64,000 nucleotides of DNA from Pseudomonadota bacterium (GCA_039033415.1 JBCCCR010000001.1:124001-188000), one strand, 5' to 3'. Numbered from the stretch's first letter, positions 15,392-25,201 are shown. Notes: generated by a model from the sequence alone, not told the origin. Made by a program: numbers and translations.

Positions 15392-17656
15392 CTACATCGA
15401 CAGGTACTTTTTGCGCTCTCGGTCCGCCCCTTGGTTGAGTGACTCAACCACGGCCGTAAAATCGGGATCATCCCGGATCGGATCGTAGATCGGGTTTAGG
15501 TGAAACCACCATTCGTAGAGGAAGCCGCCTTCGACTACCTGTTCCAGTTCCCGAATAGCGCGTTCGTGGTCGCCCTTCAGCATAAGCAGCTCAGCGTACT
15601 CGTCGGGGTTGTCAATATCGCCCACCCGCTGAGTCCTCCGGTTTTCATGGATGGTCTGGCAGTCTGAGAGCAACGCTTCGGCTTTCTGGGTTTCGCCGGC
15701 GCGCCGAAACAACGCGGCGGCGGCCAACGAAAAATTACAGTTGTTGCGCTGCGAGAAAAAATTGTCCAGCTCAGCCGAATAGGCGTTGAGGAAGAACTCC
15801 AGCGCTGCCGCCTCTTGACCAGACCACCACAGTAGCTCGCCGACCCAAGCGTCCCATTTCGCCAGGCCCGGATCGGTTTCCAGGGCAGCGAGCAGCGTCT
15901 CGGCGGCGGCCTGCTTATCCCCGCCCAACAGCATTCGAAAAGCCTTGCCGCTGACCGGGGTCATATCCGGCAGCGGAAAATCCAGCAGTTTCAGTTCGGA
16001 AAGGTAGATGGCGCTTTGGATCTGATACCGGGGATTCTGGGTGGACTCCCATAGGTCTACCTGGATCCGGGCAGCCTCAGCCAGCCGACCCTGGAATCGC
16101 AGGGCGGAACCGAGGACACCGGCAAAATGGGTATAGTCAGGAAATCGTGATGACGCCCGTTCGGCCGCCGCCAGCGCCTCTTCTCCGCGCCTCCGGCGCA
16201 TCAGCGAAAAAACGTAGTTGCTGCTGACGCTCGGCGATAGTGGGTCGAGGATGTAAGCCTGGTCGATCACCTCAAACGACTCTTGCCAGGCGCCGGCGTG
16301 AACCAGCGCGATGTACAGGAGGTGTCGAGCGTTAGCGACGTTAGGATTTAGGTCGAGGGCCTTTCGATAGGCCGCGATAGAATCCAGCTCGTTTCCCCGC
16401 ATACCCTGCAGATAGCCCTGCGCCACAAAAGCTTCTGCCAGCTTCGGGGCCAGCTCCAGCGCTAAATCAATATGGGGTTTTGCCCCAAGGGCGAACTCGC
16501 CTTTCGTCAATCCGGAAGACCGGCTGTACTGGAACATCTTCGTCATCGCCAGCAAGGCCCAGCCCGGCGCGAACGTTGCGTCACGCTCCGTGACCTGCGC
16601 GGCCAGTTTCTCGGCGGTGACATTCCCTTTGCCACGTTGAGCAAACTGGTACTGGGCGCGCAGATAAAGATCGTAGGTCTCCGGATCGGTAGTCGGCGAT
16701 TGAATCGCTGGCACGTCGCCACCGGAGGCCAGGGCTTTTGCGACTTCCTGTGCCACTTCATCCTGGATGGCAAAAATGTCCGCCAGCTCCCGGTCAAACT
16801 GCGCAACCCAGAGGCTTTCTCCTGACGCTGTGTCCACCAGATGGGTATCGATCCGCACGCGATTGCCGGCCTTTCTGACGGAGCCCTCGAGGACGGTGTC
16901 GACGTTTAGTGCTTTGGCGATCTCTGCCAGCGGTGTGTCTTTGCCTTTGTAGAAAAACGACGAGGTGCGCGAAACGACGTGCAGGTTAGTCTCCCGGGCC
17001 AGCAGGTTGAGGACCTCTGAGGCGAGGCCGTCAGAAAAGTAGTCCTGATCGCTGTCGGGTGACATGTCTGCAAAAGCCAGCACCGCAATCGACCGGTACG
17101 TTTTTTCGGCTGGGTCCGACCGCGCTGTCTGGCCCTGCGGTTCGGGTTCGCTGTTGCGGGACACAAACCACCCAACCCCGGCGGCGCCAAGTAGTAGTAG
17201 GAAAGCGCCCGCTATCCAGGCGTTGCTTCTGGAGCTGGGTTTAGGCGCCGCTACTCGCTTGCTGTCTGGAGCTGTACCTCCCTCAAGCGTCTTCACCAGC
17301 GCAGCAAAGGTGTCGTCACTGCCTGAGCCGCGCCACTGCGAAAAATCCAGCGCATGTAGCTGCATAAAGCCCATGGGAGGCTCGCGCCCGTCCAGCGAAA
17401 TAGCCTTCAACTTTCCGGCGCGGGCAGCGATCGTCGCCTCGTCTCTGACCCAGTTCGAACGGTTGGCTCTCTCAGACCAGCAGACAATCACGTGTTTCGC
17501 GCTCGTGAGTTCGCGTTCGATCTCATCGGAAAACTCTGAGCCGGCATGGATCTCCCGATCCCACCAGACGGAGATGCCGTGCTCCTCCAGAGCGTCGGCC
17601 AGCGGGGCTACCCGACTGCGATCGTCGTGGGCGTAGGAGATGAAAACGTCAGCCAT
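15392..17656 (-). CDS. TIR domain - membrane helix - TolB-like - TPR protein
   Basis: 754 aa. Residues 1-110 form a TIR domain (DVFISYAHDD, GISVWWDREI, VIVCWSERANRSNWVRDE). A single membrane helix follows at about 145-165 (WIAGAFLLLLGAAGVGWFV). Then comes a TolB-like segment (AVLAFADMSPDSDQDYFSDG ... VLEGSVRKAGNRVRIDTHL) at about 190-310, then TPR repeats to the end. The TIR domain therefore faces the cytoplasm and the TPR part the periplasm. TIR domains in bacteria may be protein-interaction modules or NAD-cleaving enzymes. The WxRDE segment retains the region where the catalytic Glu lies, but activity is not proven. Related TolB/TPR proteins carry a DNA-binding or cyclase domain at the N-terminus, suggesting a signalling role. 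A sister lacking TIR is at 30173-32059. Confidence 0.82.
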   Translation of the reverse strand: MADVFISYAHDDRSRVAPLADALEEHGISVWWDREIHAGSEFSDEIERELTSAKHVIVCWSERANRSNWVRDEATIAARAGKLKAISLDGREPPMGFMQLHALDFSQWRGSGSDDTFAALVKTLEGGTAPDSKRVAAPKPSSRSNAWIAGAFLLLLGAAGVGWFVSRNSEPEPQGQTARSDPAEKTYRSIAVLAFADMSPDSDQDYFSDGLASEVLNLLARETNLHVVSRTSSFFYKGKDTPLAEIAKALNVDTVLEGSVRKAGNRVRIDTHLVDTASGESLWVAQFDRELADIFAIQDEVAQEVAKALASGGDVPAIQSPTTDPETYDLYLRAQYQFAQRGKGNVTAEKLAAQVTERDATFAPGWALLAMTKMFQYSRSSGLTKGEFALGAKPHIDLALELAPKLAEAFVAQGYLQGMRGNELDSIAAYRKALDLNPNVANARHLLYIALVHAGAWQESFEVIDQAYILDPLSPSVSSNYVFSLMRRRRGEEALAAAERASSRFPDYTHFAGVLGSALRFQGRLAEAARIQVDLWESTQNPRYQIQSAIYLSELKLLDFPLPDMTPVSGKAFRMLLGGDKQAAAETLLAALETDPGLAKWDAWVGELLWWSGQEAAALEFFLNAYSAELDNFFSQRNNCNFSLAAAALFRRAGETQKAEALLSDCQTIHENRRTQRVGDIDNPDEYAELLMLKGDHERAIRELEQVVEGGFLYEWWFHLNPIYDPIRDDPDFTAVVESLNQGADRERKKYLSM

Positions 17657-17888
17657 AGGCCTGATCTATCCACATCCACCTGCGGGAACTGAGCTTGGTG
17701 ATCGAAGGCGCTCCAAGTCGTTTTGCGGTGCGCGCCGGCTGCTGCGGCAAAGTGAATTCCAATTCTTAGAGAACTAACAGGGACTTATGATAAACCCAAT
17801 CGGCTTTGATCGAACATGCCGGTAGCCCCGCGAGCCGATCAGCCGCAAAGCGAGGTACCCAGAGTCTAGAGCGACCGCCTATGCCGCG

Positions 17889-20800
17889 CTAGCGCCAGTT
17901 CACCGCCATCGTGTTGTCCTGACTATTGCGATCAATTCTTTTAAGGAAAGGGTCCACCGTGACGAAGGCCGGGCGACTGTCGCTCGACAGCGTCAGCGTC
18001 GCTTTGCCGCCCGTGAGTTGGTGTTGACTGATTTGTACGGCGTCTGAAGATGATAGCGGTGCGTCCGGGTGTACGTTGAGTAAGCCGACGTCAATTAGCT
18101 CGTTCATTTCAACCTGCGTGCTGCGTCCGGAACCTGAAGCCTGGAATTTCCCCGACAGAATCGTCACGTCAATCTGATAGCGCCCGGTTGGAAGTTGATG
18201 ACCGGTCGCGGACTCGACGCTGAAATCGTACAGGGTGATATGTTCGAAGCTGTCGGCGATGAACTGACGTGTGGGTGCATCCGCCTCGCGCCTGAGCTCT
18301 CCAAGTAGGTCAAGTACCGTCGCAAACCGTGCGTCCTCGTCGCGAAACGCAGCGAGCAGTCTTCTCAAGGCGCGGTGCATGCGTTCTGCTCCAAGCATGT
18401 CCTGAAGCGCATACAGAATAAGCCCGCCTTTTTGATAGTGGATGTAAGGCTTGTTTTCCGCCCGCATCAACACCTGCTCTTCGTCGACTTCGTTGCTGCG
18501 GCCTCTCAGATAGCGATCGAGTTCCCACTTGAGAAAGCGTCTGAGATAGGCGTCACCATAGCGGTCGCGGATCAGCATATAGGCAGAATACTGAGCCAGC
18601 GATTCGGACAGAACCGTGCCGCCTTTCACGTTCGCTGGCGCCAGCTGGTGCCCCCACCACTGATGGGCAAGCTCGTGTGCCGTCACCGAGTACACGTAAT
18701 CGATGGCACTTTTGCTGCGAAGATCGGCCACAAATCCAATGTCTTCAGAGTATGGAATGGTGTTGGCGAAGCTCTGCGCAAACCGAACGTAGCGAGGGAA
18801 CTCGATGATGCGCAGCTGCGGATACTGATAAGGGCCGAAAGCCGTGCCGAAAAAATCCAGCGAGTGCTTTACGGCTTCAACCATCCGCTCGACGTTCATC
18901 CAATGCTCGGGATGATGGTAGACCTCGATAGAGACGCCGTTGTGAGATTCGCGGTGAATCGCGTAACGGCCTGATTGAATCGCAAAGTAATTCAGGACCG
19001 GCGTTTGTGTTTGATACTCGAAGTACCGGCGCCCATCCTGTTGCCATTGGCGAACGAGTTTGCCTGGCGCAATGGCTGTCTGTTCGCTAGTGGTCGACAG
19101 CGTCGTATGGAGGCGCACTTTATGTACATCAGCGCCGAGATAGGTGCGCCAATACTGTGAATCATCTTCGAGTGCCGCCAGCCGCTTCGTTTCATCGAGC
19201 CCTCGCTGCGCGCGCTCTGCGCGATCGGTCAGCTCCTGATCAGCGTCATAGCCAATGCGCGGAAGTAGCTCCTGGTTATTGATGAATGTGCCGTTACCCA
19301 CCGCTCGGCTATCCACCTGGCTCTCCTTGAATCCGCGATTCACCCGATCAACAGAGAACCACAACATCCGTTCATCGCCGGGCATCAGCGGGTCCGTCAA
19401 CGCGATTTGGATGGCGGCGAGATGGGGAAAGCTTTGGGCAACCTTGCTCCCCTCGAGACGGTATTCGACGGTGTTCCTGGGATCCCAGCTCAGCAACATC
19501 TCTTTAAGGGGCAGATCGGTTTCATTGCGCAAGAGGTAATGGCCTTGGACGACAATTCGGCGGGAACCCGGAAACAGATCGGCGCTGATCTTTACGTCTC
19601 GAATGATCGGCGGTCGCTGTGCTTCGAACCGCTTGAGGGTGCGCTCATAATCTGCACGCCAGTCAAGCACGCGATCTGAACTCTCATAGTCGTTGAGGAT
19701 ATTGGTGTTGTAGTAAATGAAGCCGCCAGTTACGGAAGCAAGGCCAAGAAGCGCGACGAGGGCAAAAACGCCTCGCCTTCCGACGGATTGTTTTGCAACG
19801 CGAAACCGTAAGGTGAAGCTTGGACTCAAACCTCGCGGCCACATGCCATAGCCGGCGATGGCCAACCCGCCGGCGACGAGAGACCAGTAAACGTTGTAAG
19901 CGACTAGCGAAGGCAGAAAATGCCCCAGCCCGTTCATGTCCGAATAGATGGCCTCAGGCCCTTCTGAGTAACGCCAAAGGTGATGTTCCAGGCCTAGCTG
20001 GGGCGCCACCAGGCTGGCAACGACGTAGCCTGCAAAGATCGCCATGCCCACATACTTTCCGGGGCTTAGGGTCTGAATCAGCAGCGACAAGACCGCGATT
20101 AGCATCGCCGGCAGCAGATATTGCAGCGTGAGGGTTTGTAGATAGACCCACCATTCGTAACGGTGCCAGCCCGTGGCCGTCTGGTACACCGTGGCGATCG
20201 CCACACCCACCATCAGCAGCCCGATGATAACGGTCCAGAGCGCCACAAGTTTAGGCAGGAAGAGCTTTCCGTTGCTGACGGGCGTAGCATCGATCAGGAG
20301 GTCCATGCCCGTTTGTCGTTCACGCCAGGTGGTCTCCGCGGCGTAGTAGCTCAACACGATCAATATCAACAAGGACATCGATCCCTGGATCGTTTCGGAC
20401 AACATTCTCGTCAGCGGCCAGCTGCGCGTGGCGTAGTAGCTATCGCCCGCGATGAGGCCGGCAATCAGCATGAAGCTCGTCAGCAGGCTGAGGATCAGAA
20501 AACTCGGGCTGCCGATGACCTGGATCACCTCGAGTCGCGTTCGAGCGAGGAACTGGACCCATCCACTTGGCCAATTCGTACCCGAACCCGGTTTTGAGGT
20601 TGGCGTTCCATTCGAGGCAGGGGTTTTACGTTGCCGAACGCGCCGGCGGCCGCCGCGCGCCTCCTTGCGCTCGTTGTGAAACCGGGACAGGAGCGCCAGC
20701 GTGCAGCCAGCAACGCTGAACCAGATCCATCGATTGAGGCTGACTAAGCCGGAGAACGAAACCAGCCGCGAGTTCTTTTCCTCGGCGGTCCAGTAGCGGG

Positions 20801-21461
20801 TCGCTTCCGCAAAAGCGCTGAAGCCAAAGGGATCCAGCAGCGCGGCTAGCGATCGCGAGTCGGGGTTGTCCAGCAGAACACTGGCTACCTCATAGACAAC
20901 AAAAAAGCCGACCAACCCAAGATACATCCCCATCATCGAACGCAGCACGCGGGCGAGGGCAAAAAGCATGACCGCGCAGAACCAGAGGTTTGGCAGGACA
21001 AAGACGACGTACGTCCAGATCAGGGGAGCGAGCGTGAACGGGCCTCGCTGGTCCTGTGAAACCTCAGGCCAGTAGGTTCCTGCCACGCTGCCGATGGAGA
21101 CGGCGAGGAACGCCAGGAAGCACACGGCCGTGGCGCCATTTAGCTGACCCCAAAGCCGGGCTGATGCCGGGATGGAGGTTGCCAACATCAGGCCGTCCAT
21201 ACGGTGGGCGCGGTCCCTTGTGGCAGCGCGACCGATGAAGTGGCCAACCATGAACATCGCGATGATGCTTAGCGTCAGGTGGGTCATGGTGACGGCATAG
21301 GGGCCGTTCACCAGCGTTGTGATCCCGCGCGCGCGCTGAATATCTTCTGACGAAGTAGCAAAAAATCCGGCGGTCAACAGCAGGAGGAAAGTGACAGCAA
21401 AGGCCGGTTGTTTGGTTTGATAACCGACCTCGAACCGAAGCAGCTCGAGAAACCGGGTCAT
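17889..21461 (-). CDS. ABC-2 permease fused to an M1-family aminopeptidase
   Basis: 1190 aa. The N-terminal ~560 residues contain about twelve membrane helices of ABC-2 permease type in two blocks, separated by a basic loop (ERKEARGGRRRVRQRK). The C-terminal half is an M1 metallopeptidase domain with the zinc site HELAHQWWGHQL and the third ligand Glu 18 residues later (LSESLAQ). The GxMEN substrate-binding motif of classical M1 enzymes is not visible at its expected place (about RIIEFPRYVRFAQS), so peptide specificity may differ or be lost. The start overlaps the ATPase gene stop by 4 bp. The pair likely forms an exporter with an extracytoplasmic peptidase part; substrate unknown. Confidence 0.86.
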   Translation of the reverse strand: MTRFLELLRFEVGYQTKQPAFAVTFLLLLTAGFFATSSEDIQRARGITTLVNGPYAVTMTHLTLSIIAMFMVGHFIGRAATRDRAHRMDGLMLATSIPASARLWGQLNGATAVCFLAFLAVSIGSVAGTYWPEVSQDQRGPFTLAPLIWTYVVFVLPNLWFCAVMLFALARVLRSMMGMYLGLVGFFVVYEVASVLLDNPDSRSLAALLDPFGFSAFAEATRYWTAEEKNSRLVSFSGLVSLNRWIWFSVAGCTLALLSRFHNERKEARGGRRRVRQRKTPASNGTPTSKPGSGTNWPSGWVQFLARTRLEVIQVIGSPSFLILSLLTSFMLIAGLIAGDSYYATRSWPLTRMLSETIQGSMSLLILIVLSYYAAETTWRERQTGMDLLIDATPVSNGKLFLPKLVALWTVIIGLLMVGVAIATVYQTATGWHRYEWWVYLQTLTLQYLLPAMLIAVLSLLIQTLSPGKYVGMAIFAGYVVASLVAPQLGLEHHLWRYSEGPEAIYSDMNGLGHFLPSLVAYNVYWSLVAGGLAIAGYGMWPRGLSPSFTLRFRVAKQSVGRRGVFALVALLGLASVTGGFIYYNTNILNDYESSDRVLDWRADYERTLKRFEAQRPPIIRDVKISADLFPGSRRIVVQGHYLLRNETDLPLKEMLLSWDPRNTVEYRLEGSKVAQSFPHLAAIQIALTDPLMPGDERMLWFSVDRVNRGFKESQVDSRAVGNGTFINNQELLPRIGYDADQELTDRAERAQRGLDETKRLAALEDDSQYWRTYLGADVHKVRLHTTLSTTSEQTAIAPGKLVRQWQQDGRRYFEYQTQTPVLNYFAIQSGRYAIHRESHNGVSIEVYHHPEHWMNVERMVEAVKHSLDFFGTAFGPYQYPQLRIIEFPRYVRFAQSFANTIPYSEDIGFVADLRSKSAIDYVYSVTAHELAHQWWGHQLAPANVKGGTVLSESLAQYSAYMLIRDRYGDAYLRRFLKWELDRYLRGRSNEVDEEQVLMRAENKPYIHYQKGGLILYALQDMLGAERMHRALRRLLAAFRDEDARFATVLDLLGELRREADAPTRQFIADSFEHITLYDFSVESATGHQLPTGRYQIDVTILSGKFQASGSGRSTQVEMNELIDVGLLNVHPDAPLSSSDAVQISQHQLTGGKATLTLSSDSRPAFVTVDPFLKRIDRNSQDNTMAVNWR

Positions 21462-22327
21462 TGCACGCTCTTCAGCGTATGAAAATAGACGTCTTCGAGG
21501 TCTGGTTCAGCTAGCTCGAACCCCTCACCAGGCAGCTGATCAGCCAGCAGTCGAACGACCGGCTCCCCGGCCCTGAGGCGGGTAGCGATATGGCGGGGGT
21601 CCGCGGTTGCGGTGTTCAGCTGCTGATGGGGCACGCGCTTGCGCCAGAGCCTGCCGCGGAGCTGATCGACCAGCGCCGCGGGCGAGCCCATGGCTCGAAC
21701 GCGCCCGTCGACGAGTACGGCAACCTCCGAGCAGAGTTCTTCGACATCGTCGACGATGTGCGTCGACAGGATCACCACTTTGTCTCGAGAGAGTTCGGCC
21801 AGCAGCGCGTGAAAGCGATTTCGTTCGGCCGGGTCCAGCCCGGCCGTCGGCTCATCGACGATGATCAGGTTTGGGTTTCCCAGCAAAGCCTGCGCGATGC
21901 CAAAACGCTGCCGCATGCCGCCGGAGAATGCACTGACGGATCGATGCCTCTCGTCAAACAGGTTGGTTCGATGGAGCAGCCCTTCGACGTGCCGCTGGCG
22001 GTTCGACTTCTCGGTCAGTCCTTTAAGAATGGCGAGGTGCTCGAGGAGCTTAATGGCGCTGATTCTTGGATAGACGCCAAAATCCTGCGGCAGGTATCCC
22101 AAGGATTGTCTGACGGATTCCGGATCCTGGAGTAAATCGATGTCGTTAAAGCGGATCGTGCCACTGGTTGGCTGCTGCAGCGTGGCGAGCGTGCGCATCA
22201 GGGTCGACTTGCCCGCGCCATTCGGACCCAGCAGTCCGAAAAGGCCAGGACGGATCGTCAGATTTACCCGATCGAGGGCGGTGGGCCCGTTTTTATAGGT
22301 TTTTGTGACCGAGGAGATGGTTAACAC
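21458..22327 (-). CDS. ABC transporter ATP-binding protein
   Basis: 289 aa. Walker A GPNGAGKST, ABC signature FSGGMRQRFGIAQAL, Walker B LIIVDEPTAGLDP and the H-loop VVILSTHIVDD are all intact. The C-terminal ~75 residues after the nucleotide-binding domain are specific to the ABC-2/CcmA-like exporter type. It powers the permease-peptidase fusion encoded next, with which it overlaps by 4 bp. It lies 39 bp after the MarR regulator gene in the same direction, forming a three-gene operon. Confidence 0.9.
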   Translation of the reverse strand: MLTISSVTKTYKNGPTALDRVNLTIRPGLFGLLGPNGAGKSTLMRTLATLQQPTSGTIRFNDIDLLQDPESVRQSLGYLPQDFGVYPRISAIKLLEHLAILKGLTEKSNRQRHVEGLLHRTNLFDERHRSVSAFSGGMRQRFGIAQALLGNPNLIIVDEPTAGLDPAERNRFHALLAELSRDKVVILSTHIVDDVEELCSEVAVLVDGRVRAMGSPAALVDQLRGRLWRKRVPHQQLNTATADPRHIATRLRAGEPVVRLLADQLPGEGFELAEPDLEDVYFHTLKSVQ

Positions 22328-22366
22328 GTGTCTTCGCTCCTGATGGGCTGAACGGTCAGCAAGGCC

Positions 22367-22846
22367 TCAAGTTCCAATGAGCGTGTCGGCCATTCGCTCA
22401 GACAACGGCGTGGCCACCAGGATCTGGTCGGCTCGCTGGACGACCTGATCAAGGTCCATGGCAAGCTCTTCGAACAGGTGCCGGTAGGCGTCCATCAGCA
22501 GCGGTAAAAACCGCTGCAGTTTCTCGCCCTCCTCTTGTCCCGCGTTGGTTAGCTCGATCAGGCTTCGTCGTCCGTCGCTCGGGTCAGGTGTCGAAACGGC
22601 AAAGTCGTGCTTGTACAGCCAGCTCAATCGCTGTGCCGTGAGCTGATGTGAGTACCGCAGGCGCTGAGCAATATCGGCTTGCGAGCAGGGCCCTTCCGAA
22701 TAGAGGAGCTGCACGATGCCCATCGTTTTGGTCACGATACGGATTCCACGTCCAGTCATGGCGTCCGCCATCTGGGCGTACAGTCGGTCGGATAGCTGAG
22801 TTACGCGCCAGGCGAACGCAGCATTGGTGTCGAGAAATTGGACCAC
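22367..22846 (-). CDS. MarR-family transcriptional regulator of the ABC/M1 operon
   Basis: 159 aa, the typical MarR length. A winged helix spans about residues 40-105: GIVQLLYSEGPCSQADIAQR as the first helices, YSHQLTAQRLSWLYKH as recognition helix, and the wing STPDPSDGRRSLIELT. The GTG start is preferred because an in-frame ATG is absent upstream; the ribosome site is poor. It is the first gene of the operon with the ATPase and the permease-peptidase. A large palindrome just upstream fits autorepression. MarR proteins usually release DNA on binding small aromatic or toxic molecules, so the exporter may be inducible by such a compound. Confidence 0.85.
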   Translation of the reverse strand: MVQFLDTNAAFAWRVTQLSDRLYAQMADAMTGRGIRIVTKTMGIVQLLYSEGPCSQADIAQRLRYSHQLTAQRLSWLYKHDFAVSTPDPSDGRRSLIELTNAGQEEGEKLQRFLPLLMDAYRHLFEELAMDLDQVVQRADQILVATPLSERMADTLIGT

Positions 22847-22867
22847 AAGCGGATTACTGAAGAGTTC

Positions 22868-22903
22868 ATTTAAGCAACATATTGCGCAATATATTGTTTA
22901 AAT
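22868..22903 (-). promoter_or_regulatory. Large palindromic operator upstream of the MarR gene
   Basis: The half-sites ATTTAAGCAACATATTGC (22868-22885) and GCAATATATTGTTTAAAT (22886-22903) are reverse complements at 16 of 18 positions and abut without a spacer. The centre lies about 40 bp before the GTG start. The AT-rich two-fold symmetric site is as expected for a MarR dimer, or for two dimers side by side. Confidence 0.75.
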
Positions 22904-23138
22904 GCAAGAGTTAATGGCACCGATGGCGACGGGATGCGAATGGCATACCGCATGCTCGACTCAAGAACCGGCCGGTGCCGTCCGCTCCAACTGAGGCGCT
23001 GAGTTGGCCAGATTGGAATGAGCCTCGCTGGCTTCAAGCAGTTTTCGTTCAGCACTGGTTGCTAACGATTTTCATTTCGATTAGCGTCTCAAGCTAAGCC
23101 AAAGCCGTGGGCACCCTCCCTTTTTGCCTGACAGCGAC
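22904..23138. other. Intergenic region before the two-component system
   Basis: About 235 bp between divergent genes. It contains an imperfect inverted repeat, GCTAACGA ... TCGATTAGC (about 23061-23085), around ttttcattt. That could be an operator for the response regulator or an iron-type regulator. No further gene is seen. Confidence 0.35.
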
Positions 23139-23840
23139 ATGCCAAAGCAGTTCGCCAAAAAAAAACCGCGCATTTTGATCGTCGAGGATGATCAGGTGCT
23201 CAACGAACAGATCGCTGGTCTGATTCAGGGCATGGGTTACGACGTTGATCAGTGTTTCGACGGGGAAAAAGGGCTCGCTGCTGCTGCCAAAATGCAGCAC
23301 GCGTTGATCATTTTGGACGTGATGCTGCCCGGCCGCGACGGACTCTCGCTGCTGAGTATATTGCGCAAGTCGAGCAGCAAACCCGTGATCATTGTGTCAG
23401 CCAGGCACGCTGAGGAAGAGCGAATCCGCGGCCTGAGCGCCGGCGCTGACGACTATCTTGCCAAGCCGTTTAACGTCGAAGAGCTGAAGCTACGGATCGA
23501 CGCGGTGCTGAGGCGCACGCGAGTCACTGAGCCTGAGGACCGTGACCAGCAGGAGCTGGACGGGTTGACGATCGATCGGCGCCGGCAAGAGGTCCGGGCG
23601 CATGGTCAGCTGGTCGAGCTTACGCCGACGCAGCAGAGCCTGCTGTGGACCCTGCTTCGCAATAAGGACGAAGTTCTTCCAAAGCCTTACCTCTATGCGG
23701 CCGTGCTGGACAGAAGCTACAGCAGCTATGATCGCAGTCTGGATATGCACCTGAGTCGGGTGCGGCGAAAGCTCAACGAGGCCGGGTGGACGGGCTCGAG
23801 ACTAAAGACCGTTCACGGAAAAGGCTACTGCCTGCGATGA
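23139..23840 (+). CDS. OmpR-family response regulator (RstA-like)
   Basis: 233 aa from the ATG at 23139 (a TTG five codons earlier is possible). The receiver domain covers about 9-122 with the acidic pair in IVEDD, the phosphoacceptor Asp in IILDVMLPG, Thr/Ser replaced by Ser in IIVSA, and Lys in YLAKPF. A winged-helix output domain follows (about 140-233; LTPTQQSLLWTLLRNKDEVL, SYDRSLDMHLSRVRRKL, TVHGKGYCLR). Its stop overlaps the kinase start (ATGA). The pair is RstAB-like in layout. Targets are likely to include the downstream TonB receptor locus, by position only. Confidence 0.88.
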   Translation: MPKQFAKKKPRILIVEDDQVLNEQIAGLIQGMGYDVDQCFDGEKGLAAAAKMQHALIILDVMLPGRDGLSLLSILRKSSSKPVIIVSARHAEEERIRGLSAGADDYLAKPFNVEELKLRIDAVLRRTRVTEPEDRDQQELDGLTIDRRRQEVRAHGQLVELTPTQQSLLWTLLRNKDEVLPKPYLYAAVLDRSYSSYDRSLDMHLSRVRRKLNEAGWTGSRLKTVHGKGYCLR

Positions 23841-25201
23841 ACCGTAGACTCTTTTGGAAACTATGCGCCGTAATCTGCGTTGGCGTTGTCGCCCTGTTTT
23901 ACCTGATCGACATTGCGGTTTCGCGCGTCGAAAACGATATGAGCACGATTGCGGAGGTGGATCGGAATGAGCTCAATCAGTGGCGCGACACCGCCGAGAA
24001 AATGGTACAGACCGGGAATATCGCGACGCTCGAGACCTGGCTGCGTGAACTTCGAGAGACAGAGGAAATTTCCGCTTTAGTCGCGCGGGCGGAAATCACG
24101 CACATCGCTGGCGATACGGCTGAAGCTCACCGCTACACGGGCTACAACATGGGCCGGAACATCGAGTGGGCCGTGCACCTTTGGTTCGAGAACAGCCCGA
24201 TCATGGAGCTGCCCTTTGTGGGCGGCGGCGGCAGCCTGCTCATTGAGCTGCCGAGCCGCATGTTGCCGGGGTCCTACTGGAAGCAGACGCAAATCGCCCT
24301 GCAGATTTTTCTGCCGCTGCTGGTCCTGATCCTCCTGGTTATCGTGCTGTACTCACACATCATGGCGCCGCTGCGGCAGCTGCAGCAGGCAACCCGAAGC
24401 TTCAGCGATGGCCAGTTTGATGTTCGGGTTGGGGACCTGCTGGGATCACGAGATGATGAGCTCGCCCAGCTGGCCAAAACGTTCGACCAGATGGCCGACC
24501 GCCTCAGCGATCTTTTTACCACCCAGCGACAGCTGATTACGGATCTGTCACACGAGCTGCGTACCCCTCTTACCCGCCTCGATATCGCTGTTGAAAATCT
24601 AAAGACCGAACTGAATTCCGGTAGCCTGGAGCAGAGTCAGGAAAAGCTGGACCGTATCCACCGCGAGTCGCGGCATATCCGCAAGCTGGTCGACGATACG
24701 CTGACCTTTGCGTGGCTCAAGAACGAGGCGCCGAGTCTCGAACGCGAAAAGCTCGACCTGGTTGATCTGCTCGAGGTGCTGATCGAAGACGCGCAGTTTG
24801 AATACCCGGATCGCATCATTGCGGCCGACCTTCCCGGCTCGGCTGATGTAGAGGACTCGAACCACCGTGCGTTGGGACAAGCGCTGGAGAATATCCTGCG
24901 GAACGCACTTCGCTACACGCCGCAGGGAAAGACGGTTTCGATCAACCTGGCCCGGCGCCACGAACGCTACGATATCGAGATCTGCGACGAAGGTCCTGGC
25001 GTTCCTGAACAGCACCTGCGGTCGATTTTTAGGCCGTTTTTCCGGGTGGAGTCGTCACGCCCAGCGTCGGGCTCGAGCTTCGGTCTTGGCCTGGCGCTGG
25101 CCCGCCGTCAGCTTGCCGCGATTGCCGCCGGGGTGCGCGCAACCAATCTCCGTGAAGGTGGACTCCAGATTACGGTTTCCGTGCCGCAACGCGTGATGTA
25201 A
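23837..25201 (+). CDS. Sensor histidine kinase (RstB-like)
   Basis: 454 aa from the ATG that overlaps the regulator stop. Membrane helix 1 at about 5-25 (LFWKLCAVICVGVVALFYLI), a periplasmic sensor part of about 135 residues, membrane helix 2 (IFLPLLVLILLVIVLY), a HAMP domain, and the HisKA box with phosphoacceptor His in LSHELRTPLTRL. The ATPase boxes follow: N (NILRNALRYTP), G1 (DEGPGVP), F (FRPFFRVE) and G2 (FGLGLALAR). All catalytic motifs are intact. The signal is unknown. It is cognate to the preceding regulator. Confidence 0.9.
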   Translation: MNRRLFWKLCAVICVGVVALFYLIDIAVSRVENDMSTIAEVDRNELNQWRDTAEKMVQTGNIATLETWLRELRETEEISALVARAEITHIAGDTAEAHRYTGYNMGRNIEWAVHLWFENSPIMELPFVGGGGSLLIELPSRMLPGSYWKQTQIALQIFLPLLVLILLVIVLYSHIMAPLRQLQQATRSFSDGQFDVRVGDLLGSRDDELAQLAKTFDQMADRLSDLFTTQRQLITDLSHELRTPLTRLDIAVENLKTELNSGSLEQSQEKLDRIHRESRHIRKLVDDTLTFAWLKNEAPSLEREKLDLVDLLEVLIEDAQFEYPDRIIAADLPGSADVEDSNHRALGQALENILRNALRYTPQGKTVSINLARRHERYDIEICDEGPGVPEQHLRSIFRPFFRVESSRPASGSSFGLGLALARRQLAAIAAGVRATNLREGGLQITVSVPQRVM

